A DNA stretch of 5,776 nucleotides from an uncultured Erysipelotrichaceae bacterium (lineage in GTDB: Bacteria > Bacillota_I > Bacilli_A > Erysipelotrichales > Coprobacillaceae): NCBI GenBank assembly GCA_945981915.1, contig CAMFRJ010000097.1, forward strand, positions 1-5,776. Direction: 5' to 3'. Made by a program: the position numbers and the translations under genes. Below are positions 1-5,730 of the stretch, one piece after another. The stretch's first letter is position 1; every line of letters begins with the position of its first letter. Under the pieces are notes generated by a model, which was given only the letters and a program-made list of their open reading frames with translations, searched no databases and was not told the origin of the DNA.

Positions 1-6
1 ATATTA

Positions 7-15
7 TGTTATAAT
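7..15 (+). promoter_or_regulatory. Extended -10 promoter element for the UPF0154 gene
   Basis: TGTTATAAT contains a perfect TATAAT (10-15) preceded by the TG of an extended -10 element. Any -35 box would lie left of the window and cannot be judged. Transcription would begin near 22, giving a leader of about 25 bases that carries the ribosome binding site AAAGGGGG (30-37), about 10 bases before the ATG at 48. The same TGTTATAATA string occurs in the parE promoter. This is predicted from sequence only. Confidence 0.65.
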
Positions 16-47
16 AGAAAAGAAATTGTAAAGGGGGTATTGTCAAT

Positions 48-251
48 ATGTGGCTATATGCTATTCTTGGTTTAATCGTCGGTTTAGTAATAGGGTTCTT
101 TGCATCTCGTTATTTCTTCAAAAAACAATTACAAAAAAATCCACCAATCAATGAAAAAATGATTCGTGCTATGTATATGGAAATGGGAAGAAAACCAAGT
201 GAGGCTCAAATTAAGAGAATTATGGCCTCTGTTAAATCGCAATACAAATAA
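48..251 (+). CDS. yneF: UPF0154 family (YneF-like) small membrane protein
   Basis: This encodes a 67-residue protein of the UPF0154 family, widespread in Firmicutes. No biochemical function is established to my knowledge. Residues about 3-24 form one hydrophobic, glycine-rich N-terminal membrane segment, followed by the basic stretch FFKKQLQKN, so the C-terminal two thirds probably face the cytoplasm. The family signature is visible at about 30-59: KNPPINEKMIRAMYMEMGRKPS and then a basic QIKRIM helix, matching Bacillus YneF in length and order. The ATG start is supported by the strong purine-rich ribosome binding site at 30-37 and by an extended -10 element upstream. The TAA stop (249-251) sits inside an inverted repeat that probably terminates the transcript. 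The family call is firm and the symbol is by homology. A structural or envelope role is only a guess. Confidence 0.88.
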   Translation: MWLYAILGLIVGLVIGFFASRYFFKKQLQKNPPINEKMIRAMYMEMGRKPSEAQIKRIMASVKSQYK

Positions 252-270
252 GGGATATCCCTTATTTTTT
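246..270 (+). terminator. Terminator-like palindrome overlapping the UPF0154 stop codon
   Basis: Positions 246-267 are a perfect 22-base palindrome centred on GGGATATCCC. Folded with a 4-base ATAT loop it gives a 9-base-pair stem with a GGG/CCC core, and six T residues follow (265-270). This is the form of a short rho-independent terminator. The stop codon TAA (249-251) is in its left arm, and the next gene starts only 7 bases after the T run. It may act as a partial terminator or attenuator between the two genes. Its strength is untested. Confidence 0.6.
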
Positions 271-277
271 GTTTCTT

Positions 278-907
278 ATGAAAATATACGTAACAAGGCA
301 TTCATTGACGTTATGGAATGAAGAAAAGAGATTGCAGGGATGGAAAGATTCTCCGCTAACGAAGCAGGGAATCAAAGATGCTCAAAAATTAGGTGAATTT
401 ATAAAAGATTATCCCATTAATCAGATATATTCTTCACCGATTGAAAGAGCGTATCAAACTACAGTTCATATTTTTCCAAATAGGGAAATCATTAAAGATG
501 AACGATTAAAAGAAATGAATTTTGGTGATTATGAAGGACAATTTATTTCATCTTTAAGAGATGATATTGATTATCATGATTTATGGTATCATCCGACACC
601 TGAAAGATGCTTAAAAAACGGTGAATCTTATCAGCAGGTGCTAGACCGTTTATCTGAATTTATTTTAGAAAAATATCATGAGGATCATGAACAAACGATT
701 TTTATTACAATACATGGCATGCTTTTTACAATATTGCATGGATTAATGCTAGATTTACCGATTGAAAGATTTCATGAAGTTAATCAAGAAATTGTGAGAG
801 GATGCTCTTTATCTTTGGTTGAATATAATGGAAAGCAGTTTAAAATACATTATATCGGAAAAGATGATTATTTGACTCCTATGAACAATAAAATAATTTA
901 TAAATGA
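278..907 (+). CDS. Histidine phosphatase family protein (phosphoglycerate mutase-like)
   Basis: This is a 209-residue cytoplasmic enzyme of the histidine phosphatase (branch 1, PhoE/GpmB/CobC-like) family. Catalysis in the family goes through a phosphohistidine. Visible landmarks, numbered from the ATG at 278, are: the N-terminal motif TRHSLTLWN with nucleophile His8 and Arg7; the QGWKDSPLTKQG segment (20-31); SSPIERAYQT with phosphate-binding Arg57; LKEMNFGDYEG with probable proton donor Glu79; the GES motif at 115-117; and the second catalytic histidine His146 in TIHGM. The canonical RHG is RHS here, a conservative oddity. The substrate cannot be told from sequence: family members act on phosphosugars, phosphoglycerate, nucleotides or cobalamin intermediates. 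An in-frame TTG at 269 would add MFL, but ATG 278 gives the standard beta-strand start. Neither start has a clear Shine-Dalgarno, because the only AGGG (251-254) is locked in the upstream hairpin. The TGA stop is followed by a bidirectional terminator. Confidence 0.88.
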   Translation: MKIYVTRHSLTLWNEEKRLQGWKDSPLTKQGIKDAQKLGEFIKDYPINQIYSSPIERAYQTTVHIFPNREIIKDERLKEMNFGDYEGQFISSLRDDIDYHDLWYHPTPERCLKNGESYQQVLDRLSEFILEKYHEDHEQTIFITIHGMLFTILHGLMLDLPIERFHEVNQEIVRGCSLSLVEYNGKQFKIHYIGKDDYLTPMNNKIIYK

Positions 908-924
908 TATGACTATTGAATTGT

Positions 925-971
925 AAAGTATGAAAAAAAGATCATTTACAGATGATCTTTTTTCATACTTT
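925..971. terminator. Bidirectional intrinsic terminator between convergent genes
   Basis: The inverted repeat pairs AAAGTATG (925-932) with CATACTTT (964-971), and inside it an A7 run plus GATCAT (933-945) with ATGATC plus T6 (952-963). The loop is TTACAG (946-951), with one bulged A. The inner hairpin is followed by a T run on the plus strand and, read on the minus strand, by a seven-T run, so it can stop transcription from both sides. It lies 17 bases after the phosphatase stop and 32 bases beyond the plsY stop, as expected for a shared terminator. Confidence 0.85.
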
Positions 972-1003
972 TATATAAAGATTAATAATATAAAAAGCAA
1001 CGT

Positions 1004-1603
1004 TCACATCCAAGTAATTTTAGATTCAGTTCCATTTTTGATTCGTTGAATATTAGGAAAATGACGATAGACTAAAAGAGAAACTGCAAGCACTATGCAA
1101 ATCTTTCCAGTGAACGGAATACTTAAAAAAGGTAAGATACAGACAACTGATAAAGAAGCAATAATAGAAGATAAAGAAACGTATTTTGATATCTTCAAGA
1201 CAATAAAGAAAACAACGAGTGAAAGTAATGCCCAAAGTGGAGCTATACCTAAAAAATAACCGATACATGTTGATACAGCTTTTCCTCCTTTGAATTGTGC
1301 AAAAATTGGATAACAATGTCCAATGATACAAGCAAATCCTGCAATATATTTCACATCACTGTTAAAATGAAGAATAGAAGATAAGTAACCTGTCATCAAT
1401 AGAATAAATAAAGCTTTGAATGCATCAAGAATAATGACTGTTATACCTGCTTTTTTTCCAAGAACACGACCGGCATTCGTTCCTCCTAAGTTACCTGAAC
1501 CACTATTTCTTATATCAGTATTATAAAAGACTTTACCTATGACAAGTGCAAAAGGAATTGAACCATATAAATAACCTAATAAAATACATAATATTTCAAA
1601 CAT
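1004..1603 (-). CDS. plsY: Acyl-phosphate:glycerol-3-phosphate acyltransferase PlsY
   Basis: PlsY is an integral membrane enzyme that transfers the acyl group of acyl-phosphate (made by PlsX) to glycerol-3-phosphate, giving lysophosphatidic acid, the first step of phospholipid synthesis in most bacteria. The 199-residue length is typical. All three family motifs are visible: GSIPFALVIGK near the N-terminus followed by SGSGNLGGTNAGRVLGKKAG (34-53); GHCYPIFAQFKGGKAVST (95-112); and YRHFPNIQRIKNGTESKI (179-196). Hydrophobic segments at about 2-23, 54-73, 84-101, 114-136, 142-163 and 166-178 make a polytopic protein. The start at 1603 is chosen because GGTGA (1613-1609) is a Shine-Dalgarno five bases upstream. 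ATG 1609 lacks one, and TTG 1615 would fall at or before the predicted transcript start. The gene is divergent from parE and convergent with the phosphatase gene. Small departures from the usual motifs are Gly41 where Ala or Thr is common, and GGKAV instead of GGKGV. Confidence 0.95.
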   Translation of the reverse strand: MFEILCILLGYLYGSIPFALVIGKVFYNTDIRNSGSGNLGGTNAGRVLGKKAGITVIILDAFKALFILLMTGYLSSILHFNSDVKYIAGFACIIGHCYPIFAQFKGGKAVSTCIGYFLGIAPLWALLSLVVFFIVLKISKYVSLSSIIASLSVVCILPFLSIPFTGKICIVLAVSLLVYRHFPNIQRIKNGTESKITWM

Positions 1604-1607
1604 TTTC

Positions 1608-1613
1608 ATCACC
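1608..1613 (-). promoter_or_regulatory. plsY ribosome binding site (decides the start)
   Basis: Read on the minus strand, GGTGAT (1613-1608) matches the 3' half of the AGGAGGTGAT anti-Shine-Dalgarno partner and lies four bases before ATG 1603. It overlaps the alternative ATG at 1609, which argues against that codon as the start. Confidence 0.55.
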
Positions 1614-1620
1614 AATTTCT

Positions 1621-1648
1621 ATTATAACTGTCACATGTAAAATTGCAA
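1621..1648 (-). promoter_or_regulatory. plsY promoter (sigma-A type)
   Basis: On the minus strand the -10 box TATAAT is perfect (1626-1621). The -35 candidate TTGCAA (1648-1643) matches four of six consensus bases at a 16-base spacing. Transcription should start near 1614, giving a leader of only about 11 bases before ATG 1603. The -35 overlaps a 10-base palindrome (1641-1650). Predicted from sequence only. Confidence 0.65.
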
Positions 1649-1650
1649 TT
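1641..1650. repeat. Short palindrome between divergent promoters
   Basis: AATTGCAATT is a perfect 10-base palindrome that covers the plsY -35 box and ends five bases before the parE -35 box. Its position would suit an operator, but in AT-rich DNA such a short palindrome can arise by chance, and I do not recognise it as the site of a known regulator. Confidence 0.3.
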
Positions 1651-1655
1651 AAACT

Positions 1656-1683
1656 TTGAAAAAAAAGATAGATTTGTTATAAT
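1656..1683 (+). promoter_or_regulatory. parE-parC promoter (sigma-A type, extended -10)
   Basis: The -35 TTGAAA (1656-1661) matches five of six consensus bases. The -10 TATAAT (1678-1683) is perfect, spacing is 16 bases, and TG at 1675-1676 makes it an extended -10. Transcription should begin near 1690, giving a leader of about 18 bases that holds the ribosome binding site at 1695-1701. It is back to back with the plsY promoter, with seven bases between the two -35 boxes. It looks strong and constitutive, as expected for topoisomerase IV. Confidence 0.75.
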
Positions 1684-1694
1684 ACTGTTATTGT

Positions 1695-1701
1695 AAAGGA
1701 G
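1695..1701 (+). promoter_or_regulatory. parE ribosome binding site (decides the start)
   Basis: AAAGGAG lies seven bases before ATG 1709, an ideal distance. The in-frame GTG at 1703 is only one base away and so cannot use this site. Confidence 0.8.
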
Positions 1702-1708
1702 TGTGTCT

Positions 1709-3634
1709 ATGGCAAATAATAATTCATATGATGAGTCTAATATTCAAATACTTGAAGGTCTTGAAGCTGTCAGAAAAAGACCAGGGATGTATATTGGTTC
1801 AACTGATAGCAGGGGATTACATCATCTTGTTTGGGAAATTGTTGATAATGCAATTGATGAAGCGTTATCAGGATACGGTGATACAATTGAAGTGACTATA
1901 TGTAAAGATAATAGTGTGAAAGTACAAGATCATGGACGTGGAATGCCTACAGGAATGCATGCTTCTGGAAGACCGACAACTGAAGTTATCTTAACAATTC
2001 TTCATGCAGGAGGAAAATTTTCTGAAGAAGGTGGTTATAAAACATCAGGCGGACTTCATGGGGTAGGTGCTTCAGTCGTTAATGCTCTTTCTACATGGTT
2101 AGAAGTCACTGTTCAACGTGATGGAAAGATGTATTTTCAAAGATTTGAAGACGGAGGAGAAACAATTCATCCATTGAAAGTCATCGGGAAATCTCAAAAA
2201 ACAGGGACATTAATTCATTTTTTACCTAATAGAAATATTTTTTCGACGATTGATTTTCATTTTAATACGATTAGTGAAAGATTAATGGAAAGTGCTTATC
2301 TTTTAAAAGGAATTAAAATATCTTTAACAGATGAAAGAAGTCAAAAACATGTCGAATATCAATTTGAAAATGGATTAGAAGCTTTTGTCAATTATTTAAA
2401 TTTAAACAGAACACCAATTCATCCTGTGATTACATTTGAAGGTATGCAAAATGATATCGAAGTAGATATTGCATTACAATTTACTGACGGATATCAAGAA
2501 ACAATCTTATCTTATGTCAACCTTGTCAGAACAGTTGATGGTGGTACACATGAAACTGGTTTTAAAAGTGGATTAACAAAAACCTTTAATGAGTATGCTA
2601 GAAAATATAATTTATTAAAAGAAAAGGACAAAAATTTAGAAGGAAATGATGTTAGAGAAGGATTATCTGCTATCATTTCTATTAAAGTACCAGAAAGATT
2701 TTTACAATTTGAAGGACAGACAAAAGGAAAATTAGGTACACCTGAAGCTAGAAATATCGTTGACAATATCATTTATGAAAAGTTATCTTATTTTCTCGAA
2801 GAAAACAAGGAAATTGCAGATAATCTTGTTAAAAAAATGATCAAAGCAGCTCAAGTCAGAGAAGCTGCCAGAAAAGCCAGAGAAGCTGCCAGAAAAGGAA
2901 AAGGCGCAAGACAAGAGAAAATACTTAGTGGTAAATTAGCTCCTGCACAATCAAAAAATAAAAAGAAAAATGAATTATATATTGTCGAAGGTGATTCAGC
3001 TGGTGGAAGTGCTAAACAGGGAAGAGATAGAAAGTATCAAGCTATCTTGCCTTTAAGGGGTAAGGTTTTAAATAGTGAAAAAGTATCTACACAAGATATT
3101 TTAAAAAATGAAGAACTTGCAACACTGATCAATACAATTGGTGCTGGCTTTGGTAGAGATTTTAAATTGAGTGATAGTCAATATGATAAAGTCATCATCA
3201 TGACAGATGCTGATACTGATGGGGCGCACATACAGATTTTGTTGTTGACTTTCTTTTATCGATATATGAAAGAATTAATAACAGCAGGAAAAGTCTATAT
3301 TGCTTTACCTCCTTTATATAAAGTTTCTAAGAAAAATGGTAAAAAAGAAGAAATCATTTATTGTTGGGAAGATTATGAATTAGAAGAAGCAAAGAAAAAA
3401 ATTGGTAAAGGATATTATGTACAACGTTACAAAGGATTAGGAGAAATGAATGCATCTCAATTATGGGAAACAACCATGAATCCAGAAACCAGAACACTAA
3501 TTCAAGTTTCCATTGAAGATGCAGCCATTGTAGAAAGACGAGTCACTGTTCTTATGGGTGATAAGGTTGAACCACGAAGAGAATGGATTGAACAAAATGT
3601 TCAGTTCTCTTTAGAAGATGATTACCAAATGTAG
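1709..3634 (+). CDS. parE: DNA topoisomerase IV subunit B (ParE)
   Basis: This is the ATPase subunit of topoisomerase IV, which with ParC unlinks replicated chromosomes and relaxes supercoils using ATP. It has 641 residues, near the usual Gram-positive ParE size. An N-terminal GHKL ATPase domain contains EIVDNAIDE (catalytic Glu43, Mg-binding Asn47), the adenine-contacting Asp74 in DHGRGMP, and the glycine-rich lid GGLHGVGASVVNALS (114-128). A transducer domain follows to about 380, including the QTKGKLG segment. The TOPRIM domain has EGDSAGGSA (metal ligand Glu427), PLRGKVLN and the DADTDG acidic triad (Asp500, 502, 504). The C-terminus has QRYKGLGEMN, the WETTMNP segment and VEPRREWIE. ParE rather than GyrB is indicated by IALPPLYK (GyrB usually has IAQPPLYK), by LWETTMNPETRTL, and by parC following directly. 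A basic linker at 384-397 is a near-perfect tandem repeat. The start ATG has an ideal ribosome binding site, and parC follows nine bases after the stop. Confidence 0.97.
   Translation: MANNNSYDESNIQILEGLEAVRKRPGMYIGSTDSRGLHHLVWEIVDNAIDEALSGYGDTIEVTICKDNSVKVQDHGRGMPTGMHASGRPTTEVILTILHAGGKFSEEGGYKTSGGLHGVGASVVNALSTWLEVTVQRDGKMYFQRFEDGGETIHPLKVIGKSQKTGTLIHFLPNRNIFSTIDFHFNTISERLMESAYLLKGIKISLTDERSQKHVEYQFENGLEAFVNYLNLNRTPIHPVITFEGMQNDIEVDIALQFTDGYQETILSYVNLVRTVDGGTHETGFKSGLTKTFNEYARKYNLLKEKDKNLEGNDVREGLSAIISIKVPERFLQFEGQTKGKLGTPEARNIVDNIIYEKLSYFLEENKEIADNLVKKMIKAAQVREAARKAREAARKGKGARQEKILSGKLAPAQSKNKKKNELYIVEGDSAGGSAKQGRDRKYQAILPLRGKVLNSEKVSTQDILKNEELATLINTIGAGFGRDFKLSDSQYDKVIIMTDADTDGAHIQILLLTFFYRYMKELITAGKVYIALPPLYKVSKKNGKKEEIIYCWEDYELEEAKKKIGKGYYVQRYKGLGEMNASQLWETTMNPETRTLIQVSIEDAAIVERRVTVLMGDKVEPRREWIEQNVQFSLEDDYQM
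2858..2899 (+). repeat. In-frame 21-base tandem repeat inside parE
   Basis: Two adjacent 21-base copies (2858-2878 and 2879-2899) match at 19 of 21 positions and encode REAARKA followed by REAARKG (residues 384-397), in the basic helix between the transducer and TOPRIM domains. An REAARKARE-like sequence is common in GyrB/ParE proteins at this point, so the peptide periodicity is probably old. The near-identical codon choice suggests a recent duplication or conversion at DNA level. Confidence 0.7.
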
Positions 3635-3638
3635 GAGG
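3633..3638 (+). promoter_or_regulatory. parC ribosome binding site overlapping the parE stop
   Basis: AGGAGG shares its first two bases with the parE TAG stop (3632-3634) and lies five bases before the parC ATG at 3644. Ribosomes finishing parE stop on the site that starts parC, so translational coupling and balanced subunit production are likely. Confidence 0.85.
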
Positions 3639-3643
3639 ACATT

Positions 3644-5730
3644 ATGAGTGATAAAAAAATTGTCATGAATCTAGAAACGATCATGGGTGATCGTTTTGGA
3701 AAATATTCTAAGTATATTATACAAGATCGTGCATTACCTGATGTTAGAGATGGTTTAAAACCGGTTCAAAGAAGAATTTTGTATTCAATGAACAAAGAAG
3801 GAAATGTTGCATCTAAACCATATCGTAAATCAGCGAAGACGGTTGGAAATGTCATTGGTAATTACCATCCTCATGGTGATGCTTCTGTTTATGATGCAAT
3901 GGTGAGACTATCACAAGAGTGGAAAATCAGAGCTCCTCTTATTGATATGCAAGGAAATAACGGTTCGATTGATAATGATCCAGCAGCTGCTATGCGTTAT
4001 ACAGAAGCTAGACTTTCACCAATTGCATCTGAACTTTTAAAAGATTTAGATAAAGAGACTGTTTTAATGTCATTAAATTTTGATGACACAGAATATGAAC
4101 CGACTGTTTTACCAGCTGCTTATCCTAATTTACTTGTTAATGGTGCAACTGGTATTTCTGCAGGATATGCCACTGACATTCCTCCTCATAATTTAGGTGA
4201 AGTCATTGATGCAACCATTCATCGTATTCAATATCCTCATTGTCAATTAGAAACAATCATGGATATTATTAAAGGACCTGATTTCCCTACAGGAGCTATT
4301 GTAGAAGGAATTGAAGGAATAAAGAATGCTTTTCAAAGTGGAAAAGGTAAGGTTATTGTTCGTGCCAAAACAAAAATTGTTGAGCAAAAAAATATTAATC
4401 AGATCATAGTGACTGAAATACCATATGAAGTGAATAAAGCAGAGTTGGTTCGCAAAATTGATGAGATCAGATTCAATAAAAATATTGATGGAATCATTGA
4501 AGTCAGAGACGAATCAGATAGAGAAGGGCTTAGAATAGCTATAGATTTAAAGAAAACAGTTAATGCTCAAAATACATTAAACTATCTTTTTAAAAATACT
4601 GATTTGCAAAAGAATTATAATTATAATATGGTCGCAATTCATGATAAACGACCAGAATTGATGGGAATTATAGCAATTTTAGATGGTTATATTGACCATC
4701 AAATAGATGTGGTAACAAGAAGTACTTTATTTGATTTAAAAAAGGCAAAAGGTAGACTTCACATTGTAGATGGTTTAATTAAAGCTATTTCTCTTTTAGA
4801 TGAAGTTGTAAAAACGATACGTTCATCTCGTGATAAAAGTGATGCAAAAAACAATTTAATTCTTCAATATGGTTTTTCTGAAAAACAAGCAGAAGCTATT
4901 GTTATGCTTCAATTATATCGTTTAACGAATACTGATATTGTATCCTTAGAAAACGAGAAAAAAGAACTTGATGAAAAAATTATTTCACTTAATAAAATAC
5001 TTGATAGTGATGAAGTATTAAGAAAAGTGATCATTGATCGATTAAAAGATATCAAAAGGAAATATCCAATGCCTCGTTTGACTCAAGTTCAAAAGGAAGT
5101 CAGTGACATTAAAATAGATGAAAAAGCAATGATCATTTCAGAGGATATTAATGTTTCTGTGACAAGAGATGGTTATATCAAACGTATTTCAGATCGTTCT
5201 ATTAAAGCAAGCCAAGATATTCCTTTTGGTAAAAAAGAGGATGACTCTTTAATTGCTTTATTGAAAGCAAATACGGTTCAACATTTATTATTGTTTACAA
5301 ATAAAGGTCATTATTTATTTGTACCACTTCATAAAGTTGAGGAATTCAAATGGAAAGATATAGGTAAACATATTAGCTATTTGATTAAGATTGCAGCTGA
5401 TGAAAAAATTGTATCTGTAATATTAGTTAAAGATTTTTCATTACCATTATATATTTTGATTTCAACAAAAAATGGACAGATCAAACGAACTTTGCTCAAA
5501 GATTTTGAAATACAAAGATATACGAAAGCTGTGAAATGTATGAGCCTAAAAGGAAATGATGAAGTCGTTTGTGCACAATTAACAGATAATCAACAGGGCA
5601 TCTTTATAGCGACTCAAGCAGGTTACGGAGCAGTTTATAGTGAACAGGAGGTTTCTGTCATTGGTGTAAAAGCAGCTGGAATCAAAGCCTTAAATCTAAA
5701 AAATGATATCATCGTATCAGTATCATGTTT
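3644..5730 (+). CDS. parC: DNA topoisomerase IV subunit A (ParC), cut off at contig end
   Basis: This is the DNA breakage-reunion subunit of topoisomerase IV, the partner of the upstream ParE. 695 genuine codons are present. Gram-positive ParC proteins run to about 800-825 residues, so roughly 100-130 C-terminal residues are missing. The N-terminal winged-helix domain has LKPVQRRILY and the quinolone-resistance region HPHGDASVYDAMVR (75-88). The catalytic pair Arg118-Tyr119 sits in AAAMRYTEARLS, where Tyr119 forms the covalent DNA link. GATGISAGYATDIPPHN (167-183) carries the DNA-bending Ile171. A tower and coiled-coil region follows to about 480, and the beta-pinwheel DNA-binding domain starts near 496 (VTRDGYIKRIS, WKDIGKHISYLIKI, VKAAGIKALNL). 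GNNGSIDNDP and WKDIGKH mark it as ParC rather than GyrA. Ala80 replaces the Ser common at the main quinolone position. The frame stays open into the adapter at 5731, so residues predicted beyond 695 are artificial. Confidence 0.96.

Noticed and set aside
269..277. TTG at 269 as the phosphatase start
   Set aside because: It would begin inside the terminator T run and add MFL before the standard N-terminal strand. ATG 278 fits family alignments better. Neither has a clear ribosome binding site, so some doubt remains.
1053..1331. Minus-strand open frame of 92 codons
   Set aside because: It lies wholly inside plsY in another frame, shows no family features and has an implausible Phe/Tyr/Cys-rich composition.
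1604..1615. TTG 1615 or ATG 1609 as the plsY start
   Set aside because: TTG 1615 lies at or before the predicted transcript start, and ATG 1609 overlaps the GGTGAT site that properly serves ATG 1603.
1703..1708. GTG 1703 as the parE start
   Set aside because: It is one base from the Shine-Dalgarno, whereas ATG 1709 is at seven bases.
1701..1895. Plus-strand open frame of 64 codons at the parE start
   Set aside because: It overlaps the conserved ATPase domain of ParE in a different frame and has no ribosome binding site at a useful distance.
2512..2772. Minus-strand open frame of 86 codons within parE
   Set aside because: It is antisense to the conserved transducer region, with no promoter or ribosome binding site seen and no recognisable domain.
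1709..5730. The pair being gyrB-gyrA instead of parE-parC
   Set aside because: IALPPLYK and WETTMNPETRTL in the first protein, GNNGSIDNDP and WKDIGKH in the second, and the neighbouring plsY all favour topoisomerase IV.
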